Source: Candidatus Latescibacterota bacterium (GTDB lineage: Bacteria > Latescibacterota > UBA2968 > UBA8231). From it: a stretch of 64,000 nt of DNA. Position 1 is the first letter of the stretch; every line of letters starts with the position of its first letter. Positions 1 to 8,200 of the stretch are shown in pieces. The stretch is from positions 1-64,000 of the forward strand of contig JAJEGS010000056.1 in assembly GCA_022819745.1 (NCBI GenBank). The letters run 5' to 3'. Under the pieces are notes generated by a model. The model did no database searches, was not told the origin of the DNA, and worked only from the letters and a program-made list of their open reading frames with translations. The position numbers were made by a program, and so were the translations under genes.

Positions 1-1
1 A

Positions 2-109
2 GGCCACATCGACGACTTGACCGATGCCGTCTGCATGTCGATCACCACCCAACATCACGATAACAACCTGATTCAAGGCTTCTTCAAATATGCACAACTC
101 AAACTATAA
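2..109 (+). CDS. C-terminal fragment of an unknown protein (5' end outside window)
   Basis: The frame is open from the first base of the window and stops at TAA 107-109, giving the last 35 residues of a protein that begins to the left. The tail is polar (GHIDDLTDAVCMSITTQHHD, then a short aromatic end FFKYAQLKL). I do not recognise the family. No terminator-like hairpin with a T run follows directly; a small inverted repeat (GTGGAC 141-146 with GTCCAC 156-161) lies 30 bases downstream. The frame is the longest reading at the left edge and has acceptable codon use, but 35 residues are not enough to assign a function. Confidence 0.45.
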   Translation, partial: GHIDDLTDAVCMSITTQHHDNNLIQGFFKYAQLKL

Positions 110-147
110 AACATTCCTTTATATATACAGAGATCAATAAGTGGACA

Positions 148-204
148 AGTATTCAGTCCACCTCTTGGGGCGACCTCAAAGCGCGTCACCGGCAGCGGCC
201 ATAA
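148..204 (+). pseudogene. Possible relic of a CBM9-like gene 3' end
   Basis: Read in the frame ending at TAA 202-204, this stretch encodes SIQSTSWGDLKARHRQRP. The S-W-G-x-L/I-K core matches the extreme C-termini of the two CBM9-like proteins elsewhere in the window (VEAESWGRIKAAF at 20847 and VEATSWGQLKSSL at 63303). The upstream sequence in the same frame does not resemble the rest of those proteins, so at most a 3' scrap remains. This could be chance, since the match covers only about 11 residues. Confidence 0.25.
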
Positions 205-316
205 GAATCCCTCACCCGCTTTTGAGGGCGTTCTCGGATACTTTGAACTAACGGGGCCACCACCGGCTACGAGGCCGATGATTGCCCCGGGAATGCGTCT
301 TAAGTAGAATTCCTAC

Positions 317-964
317 TCATTTATGCACAACGCGGCACGGTTTCCAGTTCTTAGACCAATGTTCATCGGACTGAACATGGCCTACCCGAACGCTCTTGCA
401 GACATTATACCTAAATTCCTCGGCCGGGAATGCTCGTGCCAACCGTATCACTATCCCTTCTCGTTCGCCACCCAATACAGATGGCTCCGTGTGCGCCTTG
501 CTTACTAAGCTCTGAATTTCGCCAACGGATCGGAACAAGCCCTCAAACAGAATGGGGACTACCGGAATGTCGCGTTCCTGGGCATAATCTACCATCGTCT
601 GGAACGACGAAAAGGTACCATCCCTAAAGCGAAGCGCGAAGGCATAAAAGGTTTCGTTCTCGGCGACAGGTTCATATTCGATGCTGTGTACTCCGTAGAT
701 ATCTTCACCGTAAAGAAACACGTTTGGGTCCGTCACTTTCCAAGCATGATGTTTCTTGACCATCGCCATCCACTTGCCATTCGAAGGAGCGGAGACACTA
801 CGTGCATAAACTTCACCTTTGTGAAGGAGTGTATTGCCCCCATCGACCTTCTCAGTTACGACAATCGGTGATCCTATGAACTTCATCGGGTCGGCAAGAG
901 CTTCGCCGTTCCGGGGAGTTGCTGGCGAGTCTGGCCAATAGGGAGTTTTTGGATACTTCAACAT
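317..964 (-). CDS. Small RNA ligase-family nucleotidyltransferase
   Basis: A 215-residue member of the covalent nucleotidyltransferase superfamily, closest in motif pattern to RNA ligases (RNA_ligase, PF09414). Motif I is TEKVDGGNT with the predicted AMP-accepting lysine at K39. Motif III is LYGEDIYGVHSIEY (E87), IIIa FYAFALRF (about 106-113), motif IV EGIVIR (169-174) and motif V CKSVR (K190). All catalytic motifs appear present, so the enzyme should be active in sealing nicked or broken RNA by ATP-dependent adenylylation. At 215 residues it lacks the C-terminal domain of T4 Rnl2 (about 330 residues). It lies 43 bp downstream of the PIN nuclease gene on the same strand, as the last gene of a three-gene cassette. 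That context suggests repair or modification of RNA ends made by the nuclease (inference). mRNA capping enzymes share the motifs but are an unlikely alternative here. Confidence 0.8.
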   Translation of the reverse strand: MLKYPKTPYWPDSPATPRNGEALADPMKFIGSPIVVTEKVDGGNTLLHKGEVYARSVSAPSNGKWMAMVKKHHAWKVTDPNVFLYGEDIYGVHSIEYEPVAENETFYAFALRFRDGTFSSFQTMVDYAQERDIPVVPILFEGLFRSVGEIQSLVSKAHTEPSVLGGEREGIVIRLARAFPAEEFRYNVCKSVRVGHVQSDEHWSKNWKPCRVVHK

Positions 965-1007
965 AGGACACTATGATATCAAGGAATATGCCTATCTGCG
1001 CTCCGGA

Positions 1008-1481
1008 TTATTTGGAGGCATGCTGTGGGCAAAGCTGTTGTACCGTCACTCCCAAACTCTGCGTCAATGCCTCTTGCTCGCTCCAATCGCTGTCCGTCGC
1101 GTTCAGAATGGTAGCCTGTGCAACCAAGGCAGCTGCTAGAAACTTGCGATCGGATTTGTCCAAATCGTTTTTCGGTAGCTCTGTGAAGCCGAGGCGATCA
1201 TCGCTACATGGCGTAATAGAAACTCTACGCACTCGAGTTTTGTCGTACCCATGATCGAAAAGATGCTTGAAGAACTTGTCTCCCACCCCCGGAGCACCTG
1301 CGAAACTTAGGCTTTCTTTGTATTCGTCGAATATAAGGTTTTTGTCGTCAACTACAATGACCTGCTGACGGCAAATGTTCTCCAGTTTTTCTATACACGC
1401 CAATTGGCACGGGTGCCTCGCGTGCGTGTTTCTTCCGTTCGCCGCTATGGCAACGTTGGTGTCTACGACAAAGGATGTCAT
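1008..1481 (-). CDS. PIN-domain ribonuclease-like protein
   Basis: 157 residues with the acidic pattern of PIN-domain endoribonucleases. FVVDTNVAI gives D7 and N9 at the N-terminus, DEY gives E53, KSDRKFLAAAL gives D111, and NATDSDW gives D130/D132. PIN proteins use such a cluster of acidic residues to hold metal and cut single-stranded RNA, and many are VapC-type toxins. No small antitoxin gene lies next to it. Instead its ATG (1481-1479) overlaps the TGA of the upstream AAA ATPase in a TGATG arrangement, so the two are probably translationally coupled. An RNA ligase follows 43 bp downstream. ATPase plus nuclease pairing is typical of anti-phage systems; the added ligase is unusual. Substrate unknown. 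Confidence 0.75.
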   Translation of the reverse strand: MTSFVVDTNVAIAANGRNTHARHPCQLACIEKLENICRQQVIVVDDKNLIFDEYKESLSFAGAPGVGDKFFKHLFDHGYDKTRVRRVSITPCSDDRLGFTELPKNDLDKSDRKFLAAALVAQATILNATDSDWSEQEALTQSLGVTVQQLCPQHASK

Positions 1482-2836
1482 CAGGCTTGGATCTGTCTTT
1501 CTAGTGACGCTTTGCTAATAGCAGCAATCTCGCCCATTTCATCTCCAAAGAATTTATCCGGCCAGTTCTCTATACCACCCCACTTGTTCAGCTTGAGGTC
1601 GTTCAACTCGGCTGCACCGCGTTTTGTATTAACGAAATAGAGTTTCAAATCCGACGACGACATGCTGCCTTCGGCCACGCGACGCTGAAAGCGCCGCAGT
1701 AGATGTTCGCTGTGACTTTCTACGATGATCTGCACTTGGCGCCTCTTAGCCACCGCGAGCATTACATCCGCCATCCCGCTTTGAACGGACGGATGCAGAT
1801 GAATCTCAGGCTGCTCCATCAGCACAATCGAGCCTTCCGGCACATAATACAGGAGGACCAAAACGGGCAGGATTTGGGAGATTCCAAAACCGACATCCGT
1901 CAGCAGCGTTTCGGAGCTGGTGCGATCCCTTCGTACTCGTACTTGGTAGAGGTTTGACCTAGGTGCGATTTCTTTAATTTGGAACGAATCGATCAGGCCT
2001 AGTTCTCGCAACCAATAGGCAATCATTTCCTGAAACTTCATGTATCTCTTGCGTAGTGCGAGGTTGCGCGTTTCGCCTTGCGCGGTAGCCGCCAGAATGG
2101 CATCGACGGTGCGTTCCCCGCGTGGCCCCACGTCAGTGGGTCTGGCCCCGGACCAGTGGTACTCGCGCTGCGGATGCTCCCGGAGAGGACCAAGATAGAA
2201 TATCCTGTCCATCAAAGCTTCGTACTCGGCTTCGAACAGACTTAGAAAGCCCGTGTTTTGAAAGTAGGTACGGGCCTGATCGGGGAAAAGGTGAGTCTTG
2301 ACCGGGCCGGGCAATGCCGAGCCTCGTCCTTGATTCCGAACGAACGATAGCGGTTTGCGCCCCTCTGACCTGAGCTCGAACCTACTGGATTCGTCTGCCC
2401 TTGGTTCGATAGCGAAAACGGTGTCGTCAAATCTATATTTCACATAACGCGCCGACGGATGTGTACCTTTCCATTCTACCCGAGAGCTTTCTTGCAGACT
2501 TTCTCCCTTGAAGCGCACTTCACGAGAGCCGCTCGGGTCGTTGACCCTGAGAGGCTTCGGCAGCATCCAATCTAGCGTCCAATCAATGTACAATGCTAGA
2601 TTGCCTTGATGTACCAAGGCTTCGTAATTTCCCAGATTTACCAGATTGGTCGGGCCTCCGAAGTCCAGCACGAGACCCCGATCCGTCGCATTCTTCGTCT
2701 GCTTGAGCAAGAGCAGAAACTGAAGCAAGCTGCTCTTGCCCGAACTGTTTGTGCCGAAAAGGCCGGTGACCTTCCCTAAAGCTATCTGTAACTCACGCCA
2801 TGCTTTGAAGTTAGTGAGATCAAGAGATTTCAACAT
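1481..2836 (-). CDS. AAA ATPase, SMC/OLD-like, with C-terminal DUF3696
   Basis: 451 residues of the ABC/SMC-like AAA class (AAA_15/AAA_21). The N-terminal NFKAWRELQIALGKVTGLFG leads into Walker A GTNSSGKS (28-35). Later come an ABC-type signature region (LLTDVGFGISQILPVL), Walker B with its acidic pair in IVLMEQPEIHLHPSVQ, and a histidine switch IIVESHSEHLLRRF. The C-terminus (LNKWGGIENWPDKFFGDEM) matches the DUF3696 tail. Such ATPases act as sensors or regulators paired with nucleases in defence modules. The ATG at 2836 has a good ribosome site (AAGGAGAG, 6 nt away). It is first in the ATPase-PIN-RNA ligase operon. The gene is more AT-rich than the genes from 4 kb onward, which suggests acquisition. 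No TOPRIM nuclease domain is fused to it, unlike OLD proteins. Confidence 0.85.
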   Translation of the reverse strand: MLKSLDLTNFKAWRELQIALGKVTGLFGTNSSGKSSLLQFLLLLKQTKNATDRGLVLDFGGPTNLVNLGNYEALVHQGNLALYIDWTLDWMLPKPLRVNDPSGSREVRFKGESLQESSRVEWKGTHPSARYVKYRFDDTVFAIEPRADESSRFELRSEGRKPLSFVRNQGRGSALPGPVKTHLFPDQARTYFQNTGFLSLFEAEYEALMDRIFYLGPLREHPQREYHWSGARPTDVGPRGERTVDAILAATAQGETRNLALRKRYMKFQEMIAYWLRELGLIDSFQIKEIAPRSNLYQVRVRRDRTSSETLLTDVGFGISQILPVLVLLYYVPEGSIVLMEQPEIHLHPSVQSGMADVMLAVAKRRQVQIIVESHSEHLLRRFQRRVAEGSMSSSDLKLYFVNTKRGAAELNDLKLNKWGGIENWPDKFFGDEMGEIAAISKASLERQIQA

Positions 2837-3312
2837 TGGTTGCTCTCCTTACTTTAAGCAGGGTCAGTGCTTCGATGCCTTTGGCGAGGTCTCGTTCCGG
2901 AATCACGCCGACAGGCCATATCCCTCTCGGTGCTCTACATAGTGGTCATTTTGGGCTCATACTACAAGGCAAAATTTACAGGTTCGAACGGCGCCTCGCC
3001 AGCAGAACGCTCTCTCGTAGTAGCCTCTCGATACGGACGCGAGGGCAGCGGATAGGGATTATACTAGAAGCGGTTTCGTAACTTGATAGGAGATTAAGTT
3101 TTTTAAAAAGAAACCCCGTGCCGGGAGATTTGGCACAATTCTCGCCAAGGGAAGGGGTCTTTTTAACACAAAACATCTACTGTTGACAAGATGCGCGTAT
3201 CGAGAGATTTTTGTCCAAGAGAAAAAATGCTGGAAATGGTGACATAGTGTCGATACAGGCTTTTCCTGTCGTTGTAATATCCTTTTGTAAGTTGTTGATT
3301 ATTAAATAATTA
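2837..3312. other. AT-rich intergenic region between ATPase cassette and tRNA-Thr
   Basis: 476 bp without a credible gene. It should hold the promoter of the minus-strand ATPase operon and that of the plus-strand tRNA. The only distinct structure is the hairpin listed at 3105-3164. Short frames on both strands lack ribosome sites and family resemblance. Confidence 0.5.
3105..3164. terminator. Nested hairpin, possible bidirectional terminator
   Basis: The outer arms are AAAAAGA..CCCC (3105-3117) and GGGGTCTTTTT (3154-3164), pairing with a two-base bulge. Inside lies GTGCC (3118-3122) pairing with GGCAC (3132-3136). Both strands show a T run after the G-rich arm, as expected of a two-way intrinsic terminator. 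No plus-strand gene is visible upstream, so its role is unclear; a small structured RNA cannot be excluded. Confidence 0.35.
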
Positions 3313-3388
<76 letters not shown>

Positions 3389-3420
3389 ATAAATTATTTT
3401 CAGACTGACACCCCACCATC

Positions 3421-4245
3421 TTACTGACTACAATCCAAGGTCAAGGCAGTCAGGGCAGCCTGTTCGGCTGTTTCTGAGACGGCCTCCAAGTCCCAATAAA
3501 GATTGCTCGTGTAGTAGCTTGTATTCAATGCGGTCCGCAACACATTATAGCGAGCCGCCTGATCTAAGCGTCCAGCTAGCCCGTACGCGAAGCCGAAAAA
3601 TTGCGCGGGCGGCATTGGGGCACACATTTCGAGATACGCATCAGAGAAGGCCAAGATAGCGGCCCGGTATCCAACGGAAGCATCTGGTGCATCCAAAGAC
3701 AAAATGGCGTCGTTGTAGAAAGCGCAGTTAGCCTTATGCGCGGCAGCGGCGGCTTGCTTGGTTATCTCTTTTCCCGCCGCGTTAAATCGGTCCCAAGCTG
3801 GGTAATAATCGTTGCCCCAGATGATTATTTCCGCTGCGGTTAGACGGTGCATAACGCCAGCGGCGTTGAAAAGGTATTTACCGACTGCAAAAGCGTCGCT
3901 CAATGCGGTTTCGTCAATGGGAGTGCCTACTGTATAGAAAGCCTGTTTGGCATCCATATATTGATCGAAAGCCGCCGCCGCCTCGGGGCCGAAGATGGTG
4001 CGCAAAGAGGCAAAGAGCGAGTCATAGGCAGCATAGGCGACCGAATCGACGACGGCCATAGCAATGGAATCGGCAAGGGTATCGGCAATGACTCCGGCTT
4101 CCTTGATGTCTTGATAGGCGCTTGATGCTGCACGGGTGGCCAAGGCGGCGATTTCCTCGGTGGTACAGTCGGCCCCATTGCCCTGCGTGGTGTTCGCGCG
4201 ATTGGCACACGCGACAAAAGTGATGAGAAGAACAAAGCGACTCAT
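3421..4245 (-). CDS. Alanine-rich secreted hypothetical protein
   Basis: 274 residues of no family I recognise. The start MSRFVLLITFVACANR resembles a short signal sequence. The FVAC could be a weak lipobox (Cys13), but phenylalanine at -3 is atypical. The body is rich in Ala, Asp and Tyr, is mostly predicted-helix-like sequence (for example IAALATRAASSAYQDIKEAG), and ends in LTLDCSQ with scattered cysteines. It starts 15 bp after the stop of the DUF6785 membrane protein, with AAAGG before its ATG, so it is probably the last gene of that operon. A periplasmic or cell-surface location is an inference from the leader. Confidence 0.6.
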   Translation of the reverse strand: MSRFVLLITFVACANRANTTQGNGADCTTEEIAALATRAASSAYQDIKEAGVIADTLADSIAMAVVDSVAYAAYDSLFASLRTIFGPEAAAAFDQYMDAKQAFYTVGTPIDETALSDAFAVGKYLFNAAGVMHRLTAAEIIIWGNDYYPAWDRFNAAGKEITKQAAAAAHKANCAFYNDAILSLDAPDASVGYRAAILAFSDAYLEMCAPMPPAQFFGFAYGLAGRLDQAARYNVLRTALNTSYYTSNLYWDLEAVSETAEQAALTALTLDCSQ

Positions 4246-4260
4246 CTAACAGACCTTTCA

Positions 4261-6402
4261 CTACCAAGCGAACAGGAAGTTGCCGGTGTTTCCCGTGAAG
4301 TAGTCGATGATGAGCCAGAGGCCGAGGGTCAGCATCTGACCGGCGATCATCCCGAGGAAAAACCCCTGAGTACGTTGGTAGAAGTTGACGCCGCCGTAGC
4401 GGAGGATGATTACCTTGATGAACCAAGCGACGAACACGCTGGTAATGATGTGAGGCATCAGGTCCACAGCCGCGACTGGGAAGCCGATAGGGTGGAGGGG
4501 CCACCAAGGCAGGCGATGGCGCACCCAGTACAGCAGGGCCATGATGCCGCCGCCGCCGAACAGGAAGCCGATGCCCGGCCAGTAGATGCCGGTAGGTTCG
4601 AGGTTGCGCACGGCGCTGTCGTAGGCGACCGCTGGTCCCGCCTTGAAGAACCAATAATCGAGGTTGACGCCGCCGTAGCGGTAGGCGACGTGGAAGATCA
4701 TCCAGAACGAGCCCAACGTCCCGATCAGCAGGGCCAAGATGAGAGCGAGGAAGACCAGCCGTCGGCTGCGCGCATCCATGTCCTCAATCAGCTTGAGGGC
4801 GTTGGTGCAGGTCGCCATGGCGAACGCCCGGACCTCGCCGGCCCAGATGTAGGCCATAGACATGTTGAACACGCCGGTGGGACCGACGAGCGATGAACCG
4901 AGACCCATGACGACGAAGTCGGGGGCGTTGACGGGCGTCCGCAGCGTCGCCAGCCCGGCTTCGGCGATGATCCGGGTGATGCCGATAAAGATCGTCATGG
5001 CTAGGACGATGAAGAAGAAGGAGACCCACAGCGGTGTGCCCATGAGCCACAGCCACAGGGTCATGACCGCGATCCCCCCGAAGGTGCCGATCACGGCGCT
5101 GCGGTAGGAGAGGATTTCGTCCCGATCGTCGACGTGGGGCGCTCGGCCGAGGGCCTTGAGCCAGACCGCCTTCAGATGCTCGCGGGCCGTCCACAGCACT
5201 CCTGCGACCAACACCAGCAGGGCACCTAGCCCCTCGTAGCCGACTAAGGGTGCGTCGGGAACGCCGTGGAAGTGTACCTGCTCCGATTTGACCCCGGCGA
5301 TTGCCAGCGCGCTCTTCTGGAGCCGGCCGAGCAGGTAGAACACCCACACGCTGCCCGATATCCTCGTGTCGATGAGGTAGGTGAAGCCAGTCAGAGCGAA
5401 GTTGACCTTGCCGCCGAGGTATGGTATCGACAGGTGCATGGGCACCATGGGAATGGAGGGATAGTAGTTCGACATGGCCTTCAGGCTGCCGACGATGAAC
5501 GGGATGGCCATGCCAATGCACACGGACCGACGCTTGAAGAAACCGTTCACCAGCCCCTTCTCGTCCTCGCCGCGGATCATGGCCAGACCGACTTGCGCGA
5601 TGGGATAGCTCAGCCGCTCCCGCTCCATCCACTGACGCCGCAGAATTACGGCGATTGAGATCATGCAGACGTACAGCGCCAGCAGGAAGACGGCCCACCA
5701 CATCAACGGCTCGACCCAGGTGCCGTAGGGGATGCTCTGGCCGGGCGCGGAAATGCCCTCGTAAAACAGGGTGTTCTTGGCCCCGTCGTCGACTAGGATG
5801 TTGTGCTCGGGGAAGTGGGGGAAGAGCTTCTCTCGCCATTGATTCTCCGGCGAGGCGTAGTAGAAGATGGCGGTGAGAGAGGGCAGGATCAGCTCGGTCA
5901 GGCCCATCGTACACACGGCCGAGACCATCGCTAGCATGGCGTACACCATGATCAGTTCGGCGCGGTTGAGGGCCAAGCTGCGGCCGGACCAGACCAGTGG
6001 CACGTTGACGAGGGCGCAAATCAGCGCGAAGGTGGAGAAGATCAGGCCGGGCGAATGCACCTCGACATTACTAAACGGCCAGTAGGCGTAGAGCCAAGCC
6101 GTCCCTACCGCGAGGGCGAAAGCGAGGGCTAGGTCCCTGCTGCGTGCGGCCAGCTTGAAGGCTAGGTTGAGAATCCCGATCAGTACGACGAAGACGAAGA
6201 TGGCCCCTGGGGTGCTGATGTCCGCGGCCACGTAGGCACCCTTGATGACCATGTTGCTGTAGGGGGCGCTGATGGCGAGGAAGAAGCTCAGGCCGCCCCC
6301 CACGAAGAACCCCCGCCACGTTAGGCGGTGGCGCGATTCGAGGAGGGGCTCGGAGCGCGACCGCAGGTACTGGAGGTAGAGCGGGGGGATTTTCTGTTTC
6401 AC
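4261..6402 (-). CDS. DUF6785/DUF6784-type polytopic membrane protein
   Basis: 713 residues with about 14-16 hydrophobic segments, for example GGLSFFLAISAPYS, IFVFVVLIGILNLAF, WAVFLLALYVCMISIAVIL and FLALILALLIGTLGSFW. The layout and conserved stretches (WVEPLMWWAVFLL; RRQWMERERLSYPIAQ) match my recollection of the DUF6785/DUF6784 family found in Latescibacteria, Poribacteria and Planctomycetes. That family resembles oligopeptide-transporter-like proteins, but its substrate is unknown. The frame begins with GTG at 6402, preceded by only a weak ribosome site. It lies between the PpiC lipoprotein gene and the alanine-rich secreted protein, at the end of the surface-protein gene run. A transporter serving the same locus is an inference. 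Confidence 0.75.
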   Translation of the reverse strand: MKQKIPPLYLQYLRSRSEPLLESRHRLTWRGFFVGGGLSFFLAISAPYSNMVIKGAYVAADISTPGAIFVFVVLIGILNLAFKLAARSRDLALAFALAVGTAWLYAYWPFSNVEVHSPGLIFSTFALICALVNVPLVWSGRSLALNRAELIMVYAMLAMVSAVCTMGLTELILPSLTAIFYYASPENQWREKLFPHFPEHNILVDDGAKNTLFYEGISAPGQSIPYGTWVEPLMWWAVFLLALYVCMISIAVILRRQWMERERLSYPIAQVGLAMIRGEDEKGLVNGFFKRRSVCIGMAIPFIVGSLKAMSNYYPSIPMVPMHLSIPYLGGKVNFALTGFTYLIDTRISGSVWVFYLLGRLQKSALAIAGVKSEQVHFHGVPDAPLVGYEGLGALLVLVAGVLWTAREHLKAVWLKALGRAPHVDDRDEILSYRSAVIGTFGGIAVMTLWLWLMGTPLWVSFFFIVLAMTIFIGITRIIAEAGLATLRTPVNAPDFVVMGLGSSLVGPTGVFNMSMAYIWAGEVRAFAMATCTNALKLIEDMDARSRRLVFLALILALLIGTLGSFWMIFHVAYRYGGVNLDYWFFKAGPAVAYDSAVRNLEPTGIYWPGIGFLFGGGGIMALLYWVRHRLPWWPLHPIGFPVAAVDLMPHIITSVFVAWFIKVIILRYGGVNFYQRTQGFFLGMIAGQMLTLGLWLIIDYFTGNTGNFLFAW

Positions 6403-6508
6403 GGGAGGCGCGTCAGCGGGTGAGGGCGGAGACCGGCCTCCCGCCCGAACGGACCCGAGGTTGGAGCGATGATGTAGGCGCGCTCGCGGTCCGCCTCGGT
6501 CGATCGCA

Positions 6509-8200
6509 TCACTGTTCCTTTTGTACCAGGGTTCTCAGGTTCTCTTCGTGGATCTTGATTTGGGGCTCGTACTGACGCCGCAGTTCGCCGAGGAATTGGA
6601 AGAAGGCCGCATCGCGCTTCCGGCGCAGGGCCATGGCCCAGGCCCGAGTCGCGACCTCGGCGAAGGGCTTGGGATCGCTTCCGAGGGTCGATTCGACGAC
6701 CCTGAACACGGAATAATAGCGGTTTGCTGACGCCGCACCACCGGGGGCCGACACCTTCACTTCGATGGGGCCCAGCAGGTCGCCCGGCGCGGCCCCCTGT
6801 GCGGCCTCGAACAGGGCCTCGTGCGCTTCTTTCTGATACCAATGAAGGTGGAATCGCCCGCTGTCTGGTATGGCCATGCGCCGCAGGGTGTGCTGCTGGG
6901 CTAGGTCCCGCAGATTCTCACCGCGCTCAATCCGGTCCCGGAGCGCGACCGCGTCTTCGCGTGTGGCGACCAAAATTTCGTCTAGCGTCAGGGCCTCTTG
7001 GGGAACGAATGTCTGTAGATTTTGGGCATAGAAGCGCCGCGCCTCGTCCTCATCTACTTGCACGTCGCCGGTCACCTTCTTTCTAATGACCGCCAGCAGG
7101 CGTTCCTCTTCTCTGGCTTGGTGCCAGGCGACCATCTCCGGCTCGCGGTCGATTCCGGCATTGCGAGCGGCCTGCGCGGCCAGTGCGCGGGGGACTAGGA
7201 CGGAATCGGCAAACCAGCGCATCTGCGCCAGCACATCTCCCGCGAACTCCCGGTAGTTCTCTCGGGCCGAGTCCACGAACTGTCCCACTGTAATGGTGCC
7301 GCCGTCGAATTCGTAGAGTACCGTACCGCGTTCCGCCTCGGAGAACGCGTGTCCCTCGCTCTCCAGCCGCGCGGCGAGCAGCTCGAAACCGTCTGCTCGG
7401 GGACGCAGGTTCAGCGCATCCCGCAGTTCCCGGCCAAGCTCCATCGATCGCAGGCCGGCCTTCTCCCGGTGGAGTTCGGTCTCCACTATACTCCGCACCC
7501 GTTCGAGGGAAACAGGTGCTTCGTCCATGACTTGGAACACGCCGTAGGTGCCGCCCGGCAGGGGTATGGGTTCGGAGATCTGACCCTTCGCGAGCGGAAA
7601 GACCTTTTCCTGCATGATGGGCAGGGGCATCTGGTCCTTGGTGGCGTACCCCATGAACCGGCCGCCCTGCTCGGCCGTCGCGCGGTGGGTCGAGCGCTGC
7701 CGCGCCAACTCCCCAAAGTCGGCACCACCCTGTAACAGGCGCACGATCTCTTCGGCCTCTTCCCGGCTCTCGACCTCGATCTTGCCACCCATGACCGCGC
7801 GGTTGCGTCCAGTTTTCAGGTAGTGGTCGTGGATTTCCTGCTCTTCGAGCGCGATCTTCGCGTCCACTTCCCGGGCGAAGAATTCATTCACCAGCCGCTC
7901 GGTCCATTCGCGCTCCAGCTTGCGGCGCATGTCGCGGTCGCGGTCCCAGCCCCGCGCTGCCGCTTCCCGAATGAGGAGCTCCTTGTCGATCAGGGCCTGC
8001 AGATGCTGCCGTCGTCCTTCGATACCCGCCTCCTTGGCCCGCAGACTTTCGACTAGGCGTTCCTCAAATCGGTGCAACTGCGCGGCGTGAATGCGGGTGT
8101 CTCCTACCTCGGCTAGCACCGGGCCTTGAGCGTCTTCCTCGCAGCCCGACAGGACGATGCCCAAGGCTAAGGCGAGTGGCGCAGGTTTTAGTTTTATCAT
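6509..8200 (-). CDS. Lipoprotein peptidyl-prolyl isomerase, PpiC/SurA-like, two rotamase regions
   Basis: 563 residues. The leader LALALGIVLSGCEED has a clean lipobox with Cys20, so the protein should be anchored to a membrane on the periplasmic side. The N-terminal region resembles the SurA chaperone helix (RLVESLRAKEAGIEGRRQHL, ALIDKELLIREAAARG). A parvulin-like rotamase region follows at about 138-240 (GADFGELARQRSTHRATAEQ, then GRFMGYATKDQMPLPI, and YGVFQVMDEAPVS). A second, more diverged one lies at about 410-520 (ENLRDLAQQHTLRRMAIPDS). Such proteins help outer-membrane and secreted proteins fold. Its ATG overlaps the stop of the large surface-protein gene upstream (ATGA), so it is coupled to its likely clients. 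Confidence 0.88.
   Translation of the reverse strand: MIKLKPAPLALALGIVLSGCEEDAQGPVLAEVGDTRIHAAQLHRFEERLVESLRAKEAGIEGRRQHLQALIDKELLIREAAARGWDRDRDMRRKLEREWTERLVNEFFAREVDAKIALEEQEIHDHYLKTGRNRAVMGGKIEVESREEAEEIVRLLQGGADFGELARQRSTHRATAEQGGRFMGYATKDQMPLPIMQEKVFPLAKGQISEPIPLPGGTYGVFQVMDEAPVSLERVRSIVETELHREKAGLRSMELGRELRDALNLRPRADGFELLAARLESEGHAFSEAERGTVLYEFDGGTITVGQFVDSARENYREFAGDVLAQMRWFADSVLVPRALAAQAARNAGIDREPEMVAWHQAREEERLLAVIRKKVTGDVQVDEDEARRFYAQNLQTFVPQEALTLDEILVATREDAVALRDRIERGENLRDLAQQHTLRRMAIPDSGRFHLHWYQKEAHEALFEAAQGAAPGDLLGPIEVKVSAPGGAASANRYYSVFRVVESTLGSDPKPFAEVATRAWAMALRRKRDAAFFQFLGELRRQYEPQIKIHEENLRTLVQKEQ

Noticed and set aside
2976..3176. 66-residue minus-strand frame between ATPase and tRNA
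   Set aside because: Runs across the nested hairpin, no ribosome site, no recognisable family.
6399..6842. 147-residue minus-strand frame overlapping the PpiC gene
   Set aside because: Arg/Pro/Gly-rich shadow of the real PpiC frame; only its last 36 codons are free of overlap and they show no ribosome site or motif.
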